The notes under the pieces are model-generated. The model ran no database searches, was not told the origin of the DNA, and worked only from the letters and a program-made list of their open reading frames with translations. Position numbers and translations under genes: made by a program. Positions 1 through 8,780 of a stretch of 52,852 bases of DNA are shown here, piece after piece (within the stretch, counting starts at the first letter, position 1; the number at the start of each line of letters is the position of its first letter). The DNA is taken from NCBI GenBank assembly GCA_036743055.1, contig DAINQE010000013.1, positions 1 to 52,852 of the forward strand, in the 5' to 3' direction. This stretch comes from Sabulitectum sp036743055. GTDB taxonomy: Bacteria; Fermentibacterota; Fermentibacteria; Fermentibacterales; JCC-6.

Positions 1-297
1 CTGCTTTTCATTGCCGGAATGCTCCTGGTGAACGGAGTACCCCACTTCGTCCGGGGGGTCTGCGGAGGCCGGTTCCAGAGCCCCTTCGCAAAGCCGCCGG
101 GGAAGGGGGAGTCCTCCCCTGTTGTCAATGTGCTGTGGGGATTCATGAACCTGGCTGGAGCGGGGCTTCTGCTGGGAGACCGGGGCCCGGGCTTCAGCTT
201 CGGCCTGAACCCCGGGACACTGGTGTTCTCACTGGGGGCGCTCTCCACCGGCATTATCCTGGCCCTGCACTTCGGGAGGGTTCGCAAAGGCGGCTGA
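1..297 (+). CDS. Small membrane protein, 5' end cut by window edge
   Basis: The frame is open from base 1, so the true start lies upstream; an internal ATG at 19 is a less likely start. The visible 98 residues contain NGVPHFVRGV, FQSPFAKPPG and SSPVVNVLWG and two hydrophobic stretches near the middle and the end. From memory, this signature belongs to an uncharacterised family of small bacterial membrane proteins; no function is known to me. The last 69 bases overlap the 3' end of the convergent cyclase gene, which is unusual but possible because both genes end there. Confidence 0.6.
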   Translation: MLFIAGMLLVNGVPHFVRGVCGGRFQSPFAKPPGKGESSPVVNVLWGFMNLAGAGLLLGDRGPGFSFGLNPGTLVFSLGALSTGIILALHFGRVRKGG

Positions 298-3200
298 GCG
301 CAGGAGGTCAAGCTTCTCCCTGTACTCCTCATAAGGCACCCTGCGGAAGAGTCCGTCGTATAGTTCAAGCGCAGACTGCCTGTGTTCTTCCCTGCCTGTG
401 ATCCGGTAAAGATGGAACAGCACCTTTGCCGAGAAGTCTTCCCCCCGTACATTGCGCTTCAAAAGCCCGGTCAGCCTCTCCTCGGCACCGGCGGGATTCG
501 ACCTTGCCTGAAGAAGGGCCTCCTGGAATTCAAGGTGCTGCATGGCTTCCCCGGCATAGAGTCCGGAAGCGATCTCCCTTGCCTCCCGGAGGAACTCCCC
601 GGCCCTTTCTTCGTGACCGGAGGCAAGCAGTAAACCGGCGGAATCCGTAAGCGAGCGCAGCAGCCGCATCTCCTCCCCCATTTCCCTCCTCAGGGCGGCA
701 AGGTTGTTCGCATGCGCCAGGACCTCATCCCCTTTACCCTCCCTGGCGGAGAGTTTCGCAAGCATCAGAAGGCTTGTGGCATGGGTCTCCTTGTCTATCT
801 CCGCCGCCAGGCGCACTGCAGTCTCCAGGTGCTCCCTGGATCCACGGAGATCGCCAGTCTGAAGGCAGAGTTCCCCCAGTTCCCTTGCGGTCATGGAGGT
901 ATTCCTGGAGTCGCCGGAATCCCCGGCGGTCCTCAGACTGCGGGCAAGCCACTCCATGGCCTGATCGAAATCCCCCCTGTCCCGGTAGACAAGCCCGATC
1001 TGACGGGCCGCAAAGGCAATGGTGTAGGTTATACCCAGTTCCCGGGCCATGGCGAGCTGCCTCTCGAAGCAGTCCATCGCCTCGTCGAGATCCCCCTTCT
1101 CCTGGTGCAGAACGCCTATGTTGCCGATAACGTAGGTCATGCTCTCCCGGTCGCCCACCTTCTCGGCGATGTCCATGTACTCCCGCAGGTATCCGCGGCA
1201 GCCGTCGTAGTTGGTGCGGTTGTACTCCACCACTCCCAGGTTGTTCAGCACATTCGCCGCAACCCGCAAGTTCCCGGTGTTCGAACAGATCTCCCATGCC
1301 CTGTGGAGGCACTCCTCCGCTTCTTCCAGATGGTACCCGTAGAGGTATGCAGTGCCCAGATCGGAGGTGTTCCTGGCCAGCTCGTCCATGTCCCCCCTGG
1401 CCTCTGCGGCATCGGCGGAAAGCTTCAGGTCCTCCACCGCCTGGTCGAAGTCCCCCAGGATCATGCTGATATTGGCCCTGACGCTGAGGCACTTCATGAG
1501 ACCGGTCTCGTTACCCGCAAGGGTGTAGTATTCCCAGGCCTCCTTCAGGTGGGCTTTCGCCTTATCGTTGTCGCCCCTCCTGTTCTCAAGGGCCGCGTGC
1601 TGCCTGCAGCAGTCAGCGTAACAGTCGATCAGGTCTTTCTCCCGGGAGACCGACCTGTTGCGCTGGATGATCTCCTCCGCCTCGGCCCACCTGCCCATGA
1701 GAACAAGAAGTCTGTGCATCTCGATCTCGGTCTCGATCCTCTCCTCCAGGCCGCTCAGGTGGGGGATCATCCTCTTCAGCAGGCCCACCGCCTCCTGGTT
1801 CCGGTATTCTCCCATGGCGAACCGGGAAGCCTTCCTGAGGTATTCCACCGCCTTTTCTGTGATGAGGGCCTTTTCATAGTGGTAGGCGATGTCGGCGAAT
1901 CTGTCCCTGCTGTTCCCGTAGAACTCCTCCATGGATATTCCCGCCAGACGGTGAAGCTGCCGCAGCTGCGTTTTAAGCTGCATGTCATAAGCCACCTCAC
2001 GAAGCATGGTGTGGTTGAAGATGTAGAGGAGTTCGCTCAGGGCTGCCCATATGGCCTCTCTTTCCCCCTCCGCGAGAAGGGTGCGCAGCAGGTCATGATC
2101 TCCCCTGAGCATCGCCGATAGTACCTGAACATCGAACTCGCGGCCCAGGATGGAAGCGGTCTGAACCACTTCCCTGAGCTTCACCGAGAGCCTGTCTATC
2201 CTGGCCAGGATGATGGATCCGATGCTGTCCGGCACCTCGGTCTCTCCTTGCCGGAGATAGAGAAGGTCTTCCTCCAGGCTGATCAAACCCGCCTCGGCAA
2301 GGTATCTGCAGAACTGCTCTATGTAGAAGGGGTTTCCCTGTGTGCGATCCATGATGAAACGGAACAGGTCCCCGGAGAGGTGCCCGCCCAGTCTCTCCAC
2401 CGCCAGGTCCATGGCGTTCCCCTCTTCCAGGGGATTCAGCAGCATCGAATGGCAAGGGACCGTTTCGTGAAGGTCCGGGGAGAGCAGGGTGCCGTCATCA
2501 TTGGTCCTTGATGTTATTACCACCGCGAAGGGAAAATCCTCGACACCGCGGGTTATGGATCTCAGGGCAGTCAGGGATTCGGTGTCGATCCACTGGAAAT
2601 CCTCGAGAACGAATAACGTGGGTGCCATCAGGCTCTGCGCCTTGAAGAAAGCCTTCAGGGCCAGAATGGTGTTATCGAACCTGCCCCTGGCATCCAGGCG
2701 ACCGTGGAGCGAATCCCGGTCAAGATGACCCAGCATGGCGGCCAGCATCGACCGGGTCCTCCTCAGCTCCCGGAGTACAGGTTCTACACGCTCTCTGTGG
2801 GGAAGCCCTTCCAGGGCGGCTGTAAGCCTGTTCCATCCCTCCGCGAAAACGGCTTCGCCGTCAATGCTCGCCCCCGGGTCATCCTGCTGGAAGAACACCT
2901 TCAGAAGATGGGTGAATGGACCCAGGCCCTTCCTGAGTATCCCATCGGTCTGCATGGTGAAGGAAAGGTATTCCGGGAACCGGGCGGTCAGCTCCGCAAG
3001 GAGCCGGGACTTCCCCACCCCCGCTTCTCCGTGAAGGACTGTTACTCCGGCGAAGCCGCCGGTCTCCAGGGGAGCAAGGCGCTTCATAAGCTCCTCCGTT
3101 TCCCCCCGGCGGCCCACGAAGACTCCTTCGAACTCACCACTGCGCCTGACATCGGTCACATCGATAAGGTCGGCCACCTCGATGGAGCGGCTCTTGCCCT

Positions 3201-4284
3201 TCAGCGCAAGTCTTCCTGGAGTGCCTGTAACCATCTCCCCGGAGAATACCCTCCGCAGGTTCCCCGGGAGAAGCACCTGCCCCCATTCGGCGTTCTGCAT
3301 CAGCCTTGCGGCTGTGTTCACGCAGTCGCCCAGCACCGTATAGGTGCATCGCCTGGCGCTGCCCACCACCCCGGCGAAGGCGGTGCCGTATGTGATCCCC
3401 GCCCTGATACGGTCTGTGAAAGAAGCCTTCAGATCGAGGGCCAGGCTCAGCGCCCTTCCGATGTTGTTCTCATATGAGACCGGCGCTCCGAAGACGATGA
3501 GCATATGGGGACCCTTGTCGTCACAGAACATTCCGTTGAAATAGCCACCGTATCTGTCGGTGCTGGAGAGTATAGCGGCAACCGTGCCCCAGGCGCCGTT
3601 CACCTCGCCGGGATGAAGCCCCAGGAAAAGGGATACCACATTGCGGAACTCCCCGCCCGGCCTGGCCCTGAGAACTTCCTTTGGATAGAACATCCCCGCG
3701 ATGGAGGGCCTCACCCTCTCCAGGGAGAAGGGATCCTCCCCTCCCGCCGGGGTGAAGCTGATTAGGCTCCCGGCAACGGAGACACTGCCCGCCTCACTTC
3801 CCCTGGTGACAGTTGCGCATTCCTCCAGCGCCTGACCGTGGAAGAAGAAGGCCTTCCGGACATCTCCGTACACACGCCAGTGTATCTCACCCCCGGCCAG
3901 CCCCAGACGGGCCTTGATCTCCCCGCCGCCGCTGTACCTGACGAAAATCCTCTGCCTGCGGGAAAGCAAATCCCCGATCTCTTCCGCGGCGGATTGCGCC
4001 GCACTTCCCGAGTCGCCAGGGAAGACCGAGGTGACCCCGTCGCCCCCGAAGGTGGTGACGAACCCGCCCCTGGTGTATATGGCCCTGATCAGGGGCTCGT
4101 AGATCCTGTTGATCAGGATGGAGAGGTCCTCGGCACCCTGCCTGCCGCTCTCCATGAGGTACTCGGTAATGGAGGTGAAGCCGGCGATGTCCACATTCAG
4201 AGCGGCGGCTGAAAAGCTTCCGCTTCTCTGCTCCCCATCGCGGTGAACCGCACCGCTGATGAATCCCGGTATCACATTGCGCAT
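229..4284 (-). CDS. Soluble-adenylyl-cyclase-type protein: tandem class III cyclase domains, P-loop ATPase, TPR repeats
   Basis: A 1351-residue cytosolic protein predicted to make cAMP from ATP. The first cyclase domain (about 25-185) has the metal aspartates in VDIAGFTS (D32) and FGGDGV (D82). The second (about 215-375) lacks them but supplies the transition-state Asn and Arg in GDCVNTAARL (N323, R327). The pair therefore makes one complete active site, as in mammalian ADCY10. A P-loop follows (GEAGVGKS, 419-426), then Walker B (FVLEDFQW) and a long helical TPR region to the C-terminus. The start is set by GGAGG about 7 nt upstream. It is the last gene of an operon, 48 bp after the ParB-like gene. 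The cyclase chemistry is inferred from conserved residues; the signal it senses is unknown. Confidence 0.88.
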   Translation of the reverse strand: MRNVIPGFISGAVHRDGEQRSGSFSAAALNVDIAGFTSITEYLMESGRQGAEDLSILINRIYEPLIRAIYTRGGFVTTFGGDGVTSVFPGDSGSAAQSAAEEIGDLLSRRQRIFVRYSGGGEIKARLGLAGGEIHWRVYGDVRKAFFFHGQALEECATVTRGSEAGSVSVAGSLISFTPAGGEDPFSLERVRPSIAGMFYPKEVLRARPGGEFRNVVSLFLGLHPGEVNGAWGTVAAILSSTDRYGGYFNGMFCDDKGPHMLIVFGAPVSYENNIGRALSLALDLKASFTDRIRAGITYGTAFAGVVGSARRCTYTVLGDCVNTAARLMQNAEWGQVLLPGNLRRVFSGEMVTGTPGRLALKGKSRSIEVADLIDVTDVRRSGEFEGVFVGRRGETEELMKRLAPLETGGFAGVTVLHGEAGVGKSRLLAELTARFPEYLSFTMQTDGILRKGLGPFTHLLKVFFQQDDPGASIDGEAVFAEGWNRLTAALEGLPHRERVEPVLRELRRTRSMLAAMLGHLDRDSLHGRLDARGRFDNTILALKAFFKAQSLMAPTLFVLEDFQWIDTESLTALRSITRGVEDFPFAVVITSRTNDDGTLLSPDLHETVPCHSMLLNPLEEGNAMDLAVERLGGHLSGDLFRFIMDRTQGNPFYIEQFCRYLAEAGLISLEEDLLYLRQGETEVPDSIGSIILARIDRLSVKLREVVQTASILGREFDVQVLSAMLRGDHDLLRTLLAEGEREAIWAALSELLYIFNHTMLREVAYDMQLKTQLRQLHRLAGISMEEFYGNSRDRFADIAYHYEKALITEKAVEYLRKASRFAMGEYRNQEAVGLLKRMIPHLSGLEERIETEIEMHRLLVLMGRWAEAEEIIQRNRSVSREKDLIDCYADCCRQHAALENRRGDNDKAKAHLKEAWEYYTLAGNETGLMKCLSVRANISMILGDFDQAVEDLKLSADAAEARGDMDELARNTSDLGTAYLYGYHLEEAEECLHRAWEICSNTGNLRVAANVLNNLGVVEYNRTNYDGCRGYLREYMDIAEKVGDRESMTYVIGNIGVLHQEKGDLDEAMDCFERQLAMARELGITYTIAFAARQIGLVYRDRGDFDQAMEWLARSLRTAGDSGDSRNTSMTARELGELCLQTGDLRGSREHLETAVRLAAEIDKETHATSLLMLAKLSAREGKGDEVLAHANNLAALRREMGEEMRLLRSLTDSAGLLLASGHEERAGEFLREAREIASGLYAGEAMQHLEFQEALLQARSNPAGAEERLTGLLKRNVRGEDFSAKVLFHLYRITGREEHRQSALELYDGLFRRVPYEEYREKLDLLRSAAFANPPEVQGQDNAGGERPQ

Positions 4285-4332
4285 CCATGCCCTCCGGCGG
4301 GAGTCGGTCTGCTGAGAATATGGCAGAGGGAA

Positions 4333-4734
4333 CTAACGGTCAAACGACTGCTCCTCGTCATAGGGGAGTTCGTCCGGGGCAACACCCACATGGTCGGGAT
4401 CCGGATCAGAGGGAAACCGCACCGCGGGAACCGAGTCAAGGCCCAGCACAAGGGCCCGGCACACCCTGTGCATACCGTCCATCACCCTGCCGTCGCTGGA
4501 GAGGATGATCGGGTGGGCAAGGTCCACCTCCTCCATCAGCCGGGCGTGGAGGGCAACGCTCCTGCATGTGGGCCTGTCACCCTCGAGGTCATACCAGAAA
4601 ACCTCATCCAGCTCGGAGATGCTCTCCAGGGGAATCCGGTGAACCGGCAGCCCGGAGGAAAGCTCGATGAGCCGGTGAACGTCCCAGGCAAGAAGACCCC
4701 TCTCCGACTGCCTGAAGTGGTACTGCTTCCTCAA
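4333..4734 (-). CDS. ParB-like fold protein, conserved hypothetical
   Basis: 133 residues. The stretch HPIILSSDGRVMDGMHRV (about 75-92) resembles the ParB/Srx core, in which a glycine-rich turn and the DGxHR motif line a nucleotide pocket. The N-terminus (MRKQYHFRQSERGLLAW) and a C-terminal acidic VGVAPDELPY tail match a widespread uncharacterised family I recall from environmental bacteria. There is no DNA-binding helix-turn-helix, so a partitioning role is unlikely; a small nucleotide-dependent enzyme is an alternative. The start overlaps the upstream membrane-protein stop by 4 bp, so the two are probably translationally coupled. Confidence 0.7.
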   Translation of the reverse strand: MRKQYHFRQSERGLLAWDVHRLIELSSGLPVHRIPLESISELDEVFWYDLEGDRPTCRSVALHARLMEEVDLAHPIILSSDGRVMDGMHRVCRALVLGLDSVPAVRFPSDPDPDHVGVAPDELPYDEEQSFDR

Positions 4735-5240
4735 CTGGAAGCCCTCAGTTCCCCCCAGTCCACCGTAAAGCTGTATCGATTGCCCGGGTCGATCCTCAGG
4801 GGCAGTTCCATCCCCGTATGGAGCAGAGCAGCCGTTCCCGCCGGAACATCGAAGGCTTCCGGGCAGGTGAGGTACCTGCCGTCCGGCTCCTCTATCTCTA
4901 TCTCCAGCAGCATCCTTACAAATGAGCCGTCCCCCCGGGGTTCTCCAACATCCTCCTCAAGGGAGACCAGGAAACCCCTTGCCCTGCGCCCGTTCTTCAG
5001 AAGCCTCTGCCTGGGAACCCCTCCGTTCCAGGCCCGGGTCAGGACGAAGGGAACCCCGACAAGCAGGAAAAGGGCGGAGCATCCCAGCATTATCATCCCC
5101 GTTATGTGATCGAACCGCTCCTGGCTTATTGGAGGGATCCGGCCACCGACGGCAAGGGCGAGCCATACGGCCAGAGGCAGGAAGAAAAGCAGCGAAACCG
5201 CCGCATATCTGAACAGTCTCGCAAGGGTGGAATCGTTCAT
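4731..5240 (-). CDS. Two-helix membrane protein with C-terminal soluble domain
   Basis: 169 residues. Two transmembrane helices are visible (about 8-31 and 47-67), followed by a basic loop (RQRLLKNGRRARG) and a beta-rich soluble domain whose layout resembles DUF3592-type proteins (a GRRARGFLVS strand, then a charged acidic strand and a final VDWGEL). The function is unknown. GGAGGAG lies just upstream of the ATG. It overlaps the macrodomain gene by 4 bp upstream and the ParB-like gene by 4 bp downstream, so all three form one operon. Confidence 0.7.
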   Translation of the reverse strand: MNDSTLARLFRYAAVSLLFFLPLAVWLALAVGGRIPPISQERFDHITGMIMLGCSALFLLVGVPFVLTRAWNGGVPRQRLLKNGRRARGFLVSLEEDVGEPRGDGSFVRMLLEIEIEEPDGRYLTCPEAFDVPAGTAALLHTGMELPLRIDPGNRYSFTVDWGELRASS

Positions 5241-5743
5241 TCTCCTCCCCCCAGGAGCCGCTGGTAAAGGGCAAGGTCCCCCTCCGAGAAGCAGCAGAAT
5301 ACTATCTCACGGGGAAGGGCGTTCTCCCGGGCGAACCGCCGAACGGCATCCACCGCCACCTCGGCTGCGGCCTCCCCGGGGTAACCGAACACGCCGGTGC
5401 TTATGCAGGGGAAGGCAATGGATGCAAGTTCCATGGAGGCGGCCAGTGAAAGACAGCTTCGGTAGCACTTCGCCAGAAGCTCCGCCTCGCCCTGCCCTCC
5501 CCCATGCCACACGGGTCCCACGGTGTGGATCACATGCCTGGCGGGGAGGTCGTATCCCCCTGTGACCCTGGCTTCGCCTGTGGGGCAGTGCCCAATGGTC
5601 CTGCATTCCTTCACCAGACCCGGCCCGGCGGCTCGCCTGATGGCGCCGTTTACCCCGGAACCGTGCCCCAGGGAGCTGTTCGCGGCGTTCACCACCGCGT
5701 CGGTCTCGAGTCTGGTGATGTCCCCAAGTATGGCTTTGAGCAT
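5237..5743 (-). CDS. Macrodomain protein, probable O-acetyl-ADP-ribose deacetylase
   Basis: 168 residues covering a single macrodomain: GDITRLETDAVVNAANSS near the N-terminus, the GSGVNGAIRRAAG glycine loop, GEARVTGGYDLPARHVIHTVGP and ISTGVFGYPGE. These are the ADP-ribose-binding segments of the YmdB/MacroD class, which hydrolyses O-acetyl-ADP-ribose or removes ADP-ribose from proteins. The reading frame extends 30 codons upstream, but I chose the ATG at 5743 because GGGAG lies about 8 nt before it and the protein then begins exactly at the domain (MLKAILGDI). It is the first gene of a four-gene minus-strand operon and is divergent from the ankyrin gene, with a 63-bp shared promoter region. 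Confidence 0.9.
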   Translation of the reverse strand: MLKAILGDITRLETDAVVNAANSSLGHGSGVNGAIRRAAGPGLVKECRTIGHCPTGEARVTGGYDLPARHVIHTVGPVWHGGGQGEAELLAKCYRSCLSLAASMELASIAFPCISTGVFGYPGEAAAEVAVDAVRRFARENALPREIVFCCFSEGDLALYQRLLGGGE

Positions 5744-5806
5744 TGTTGCACATCTCCCTTCGGCATTATTATGCAGCACAAATGTATTGGAAGGAGAGGG
5801 ACTCGG

Positions 5807-6781
5807 ATGGGAAAGGCAACCTATAACGCTCATCCCGGTGAAACACCCTTCATCTCAGCGTGCATCGACGGGGAGCTGAAGACGGCCAGGGCGCTTTTCA
5901 GCCAGGGCGAAGTGGACCTGAACGCAAGGACAGACGGTGACACCACGGTGCTCGAGGAAATGATCTTCAAGGCTGCGAACAGACCGCTGAACTTCAAGAT
6001 AACCAGGCTGAACGGATCCGAGGTTTCCATAGAGTCCCCTGAAGAGGTGAGAAGGATACTGGGCAGTCACCCGGACGATGAGTTCAGGCTCTGCTATGAA
6101 ACAGCCCTCTTCGTTCTCGATAAAGGGGCTGACCCCGATTCCCTTAACAAGAACGGGCAGTCCGCCGTGTTCACCGCCACCGGAGAAGGCGCTGACTGGA
6201 TGATAGTCCTCCTTGCGGACCATGGGGCGAACCTTGACAAGAAGGATCCATGGGGACTCACGCCACTTCACTACGCCTGCAGAATGGGATATCCGGAAAC
6301 AGCCGCGCTGCTCCTTGAGCGGGGAGCATCACCCGATCCCAGGGACGAATTCGGTTTCACCCCGGCTTTCGAGGCTGCCTCGGCTAATGACCTGAAAACC
6401 CTCAAGGTGCTTGCGGGGTACGGCGCCGACTTCAGTCTGGGCCTCACGAAGCCCTTCAAGACCAACCCGGCGGGAACCACCCCCCTTCAATATGCTGAAA
6501 GCCACGGCTTCACCGAGGTGGCTGACTTCCTTCGCTCCCATGTTGTAAGGGACCCGGTGAAGGCAAGGACCTGGATCTGGGATGAGAAGGAAGAGGGATA
6601 CCAGGGAGTTCAGATACTCGAAGGGAAACTCCTCTGGTTCACCCACAGGGAGAATCCCCACTCCCCGTCGGCAGGCGCAGCTTTTCAGGAGTTCGACGAT
6701 TTCCTGAAAAACGGCCCAAGGGTATCCGGCGTACCTTCCGGAATAGCCGGCGAGATCGTTGACTGGATATCCCAGGACTGA
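5807..6781 (+). CDS. Ankyrin-repeat protein
   Basis: 324 residues, predicted cytosolic. Ankyrin units are seen at about 12-50, 105-135 (ALFVLDKGADPDSLNKNG), 140-170 (VLLADHGANLDKKDPWGLTPLHYA), 172-205 (LLLERGASPDPRDEFGFTPAF) and 205-260. These repeats bind proteins; the partner is unknown. The last 75 residues (after DPVKARTWIWDEKEEG) form a separate domain I do not recognise. The longer frame from 5504 runs antisense through the macrodomain gene; the ATG at 5807 has AAGGAGAGG 8 nt upstream and is preferred. A GC-rich hairpin (CCCCGGC/GCCGGGG) follows the stop codon. Confidence 0.85.
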   Translation: MGKATYNAHPGETPFISACIDGELKTARALFSQGEVDLNARTDGDTTVLEEMIFKAANRPLNFKITRLNGSEVSIESPEEVRRILGSHPDDEFRLCYETALFVLDKGADPDSLNKNGQSAVFTATGEGADWMIVLLADHGANLDKKDPWGLTPLHYACRMGYPETAALLLERGASPDPRDEFGFTPAFEAASANDLKTLKVLAGYGADFSLGLTKPFKTNPAGTTPLQYAESHGFTEVADFLRSHVVRDPVKARTWIWDEKEEGYQGVQILEGKLLWFTHRENPHSPSAGAAFQEFDDFLKNGPRVSGVPSGIAGEIVDWISQD

Positions 6782-6783
6782 TC

Positions 6784-6801
6784 CCCCGGCGGCAGCCGGG
6801 G
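6784..6801 (+). terminator. GC-rich hairpin after ankyrin gene
   Basis: A perfect 7-bp stem with a GGCA loop starts 2 bases after the stop codon. There is no clear T-run, so it may act with Rho or simply protect the 3' end. Confidence 0.35.
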
Positions 6802-6852
6802 TCGGGGTTGGCCCAGGTTGTATATTGCAGCTCCCGTTTCTGAGGAGATCTC

Positions 6853-8568
6853 ATGCTAAGAAGATTCCTGAGCTACTACGGACCCCACAGGTTCCTTTTC
6901 TTCATAGACATCCTGGTGGCGCTGCTGTCATCCGGGCTGGCGATACTGATACCCTCCATGGTGCGCACACTGCTGCAGGACCTGATCCCCTCCAGGAACG
7001 TTAACGCCATGATCCTCTACTTCGCACTGATGGCGGGGATATACCTTGCGAAGATGGTCTTCGAGTTCATCAGGATGAAGTGGGGGCACATACTGGGCGT
7101 ACGCATGGAGTACGACATGCGTGAGGACATCTTCAGGCACATTCAGAAGCTCTCCTTCAACTACTTCGACAACACCAAGACCGGCCACATAATGTCACGG
7201 ATCTCCAACGACCTGAACACCATCGCCGAGGTGGCCCACCACGCCCCGGAGGACCTTATCCTCTCGGTGTTCCTTATAGTGGGCTCGTTCTTCTTCATGT
7301 TCAGCTTCAATACCACCCTGGCCTTCATCGCCCTGATCCCCCTGCCGTTCATGCTCATGTGGGGTATCCGCTACGGAGGAAGGATGCGCAGGGGTTTCCG
7401 CCGGGTCCGCCAGAAGATAGCCGACATAAACAGCGCCGTTGAGAACTCGGTTCAGGGCATCCGCGAGGTCAAGTCCTACGCCAACGAAGAGCTTGAGATG
7501 ACCAAGTTCGGAACGGTGAACACCCACTTCCGCCTGGCCAAGGAAAAGATGTACACCATCATGGGAGTGTTCTACTCGGGCTTCGGTTTCTTCAACGACA
7601 TGTACTACCTGGTGGTCATCGCCGGAGGCGCGTGGTTGTATCTGCAGGGCAGCATAACCCCCGCCGACATTCTGGCTTTCGTTCTCTATGTGAACATCAT
7701 TCTGGGCCCGATTCAGAGGCTCATGAACTTCACCGAACAGTTCCATCAGGGCGCCGCCTCCTTCGAGAGGTTCACTGAGATAATGGACATAGAACCCGAT
7801 ATAGCAGACGCGCCCCATGCCCGTTCCTATAGACCTGTGAAGGGTTCCGTGGAGCTTTCAGGGGTATGGTTCAGGTACTCCTCCTCACCGGACTGGATAC
7901 TCAGGGACGTTTCCCTGTCGGTACCCGCCGGTGAATCGGTGGCGCTGGTGGGGGAATCGGGCGCCGGGAAGAGCACCATCGTTTCACTGGTACCCAGGTT
8001 CTACGAGCCTCAGAAGGGAACAGTCTCCATAGACGGCCACGATGTGATGGACCTTAAGCAGAGCTTCCTCCGGGAGAACATCGGCCTGGTTCAGCAGAAC
8101 GTCTTCCTCTTCGACGACACCATCAGGGAGAACATCATGTACGGCAAGCCCTCCGCCACCGAGGAGGAGATGGTGCAAGCGGCCAGGGACGCCAACATCC
8201 ACGACTTCATCATGTCGCTTCCCGACGGCTTCGACACATATGTGGGGGAGCGGGGGGTGAAGCTCTCAGGCGGTCAGAAGCAGAGGGTCTCAATCGCCAG
8301 GGTCTTCCTGAAGAACCCTCCCATACTCATCTTCGACGAGGCCACCTCTTCCCTGGACAACGAGTCCGAAGGCCTGATCCAGGAGGCCATGTTCCGCCTC
8401 AGCGAGGACCGCACCACCATCATCATCGCCCACAGGCTGTCCACAGTCAGCCATGTGAACAGGATCTTCGTTCTCCACGAGGGCTCAGTGGCTGAATCCG
8501 GGAACCACACGTCACTGATGGAACTGGGCGGTCACTACCACAGGCTCTACACCAGGGGCAGCATCTGA
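6853..8568 (+). CDS. ABC exporter half-transporter (membrane domain fused to ATPase)
   Basis: 571 residues, working as a homodimer or heterodimer in the inner membrane. The membrane domain (about 1-320) has six hydrophobic segments. The ATPase domain has Walker A GESGAGKST (367-375), a Q-loop (QQNVFLFDD), signature LSGGQKQR, Walker B ILIFDEATSSLD and the H-loop HRLST. This is the MsbA/LmrA-like exporter class for lipids, peptides or drugs; the substrate cannot be read from sequence. The start has GAGGAGATCTC just before the ATG. A second exporter of the same class lies at 41.2-42.9 kb. A 33-bp dispersed repeat begins directly after the stop codon. Confidence 0.92.
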   Translation: MLRRFLSYYGPHRFLFFIDILVALLSSGLAILIPSMVRTLLQDLIPSRNVNAMILYFALMAGIYLAKMVFEFIRMKWGHILGVRMEYDMREDIFRHIQKLSFNYFDNTKTGHIMSRISNDLNTIAEVAHHAPEDLILSVFLIVGSFFFMFSFNTTLAFIALIPLPFMLMWGIRYGGRMRRGFRRVRQKIADINSAVENSVQGIREVKSYANEELEMTKFGTVNTHFRLAKEKMYTIMGVFYSGFGFFNDMYYLVVIAGGAWLYLQGSITPADILAFVLYVNIILGPIQRLMNFTEQFHQGAASFERFTEIMDIEPDIADAPHARSYRPVKGSVELSGVWFRYSSSPDWILRDVSLSVPAGESVALVGESGAGKSTIVSLVPRFYEPQKGTVSIDGHDVMDLKQSFLRENIGLVQQNVFLFDDTIRENIMYGKPSATEEEMVQAARDANIHDFIMSLPDGFDTYVGERGVKLSGGQKQRVSIARVFLKNPPILIFDEATSSLDNESEGLIQEAMFRLSEDRTTIIIAHRLSTVSHVNRIFVLHEGSVAESGNHTSLMELGGHYHRLYTRGSI

Positions 8569-8601
8569 TACCCTGAGGCCGTCCGCAAGTTTGTCAAGTA
8601 A
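8569..8601 (+). repeat. Dispersed 33-bp repeat, copy 1
   Basis: Shares TACCC-N3-GGCCGYCCGCAAGT-W-TGTCAA with copies at 24356-24388 and 34907-34939 (minus strand). This copy begins immediately after the ABC transporter stop codon and is in frame with it; reading through would add YPEAVRKFVK. Confidence 0.6.
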
Positions 8602-8717
8602 CTCGGCAAAGCATTGCACGCATTGTAGTTACAGCATCAAGAATTCGCTGTCCTGACAATAGTGCATTGATTTTTGTGAGATGATCACAATTATCGATCG
8701 TGTTATGTGGATACACT

Positions 8718-8741
8718 CACAAAAGTCAATTGACTTTTGTG
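8718..8741. promoter_or_regulatory. Perfect 24-bp palindrome, probable operator
   Basis: Two perfect 12-bp arms (CACAAAAGTCAA and its complement) with no spacer. The right arm overlaps the -35 box of the promoter for the AAA ATPase gene, the usual position for a repressor site. A half-site-like TTGATTTTTGTG lies about 50 bp upstream (8667-8678). No regulator gene is adjacent, so the binding protein is unknown, and could be the ATPase's own circuit. Confidence 0.65.
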
Positions 8742-8758
8742 CAAAAACACACTACATT
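8730..8758 (+). promoter_or_regulatory. Sigma-70-type promoter for AAA ATPase gene
   Basis: TTGACT, 17-bp spacer, TACATT. The predicted start of transcription is close to the AAGGAGG ribosome site, giving a very short leader. The -35 lies in the right arm of the palindrome. Confidence 0.55.
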
Positions 8759-8780
8759 GTACCCAGTAAGGAGGTAGGCC

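Noticed and set aside
712..2121. A 469-codon plus-strand ORF
   Set aside because: It lies antisense to the TPR region of the cyclase protein; composition of a GC-rich gene keeps the opposite frame open, and it has no ribosome site or recognisable domain.
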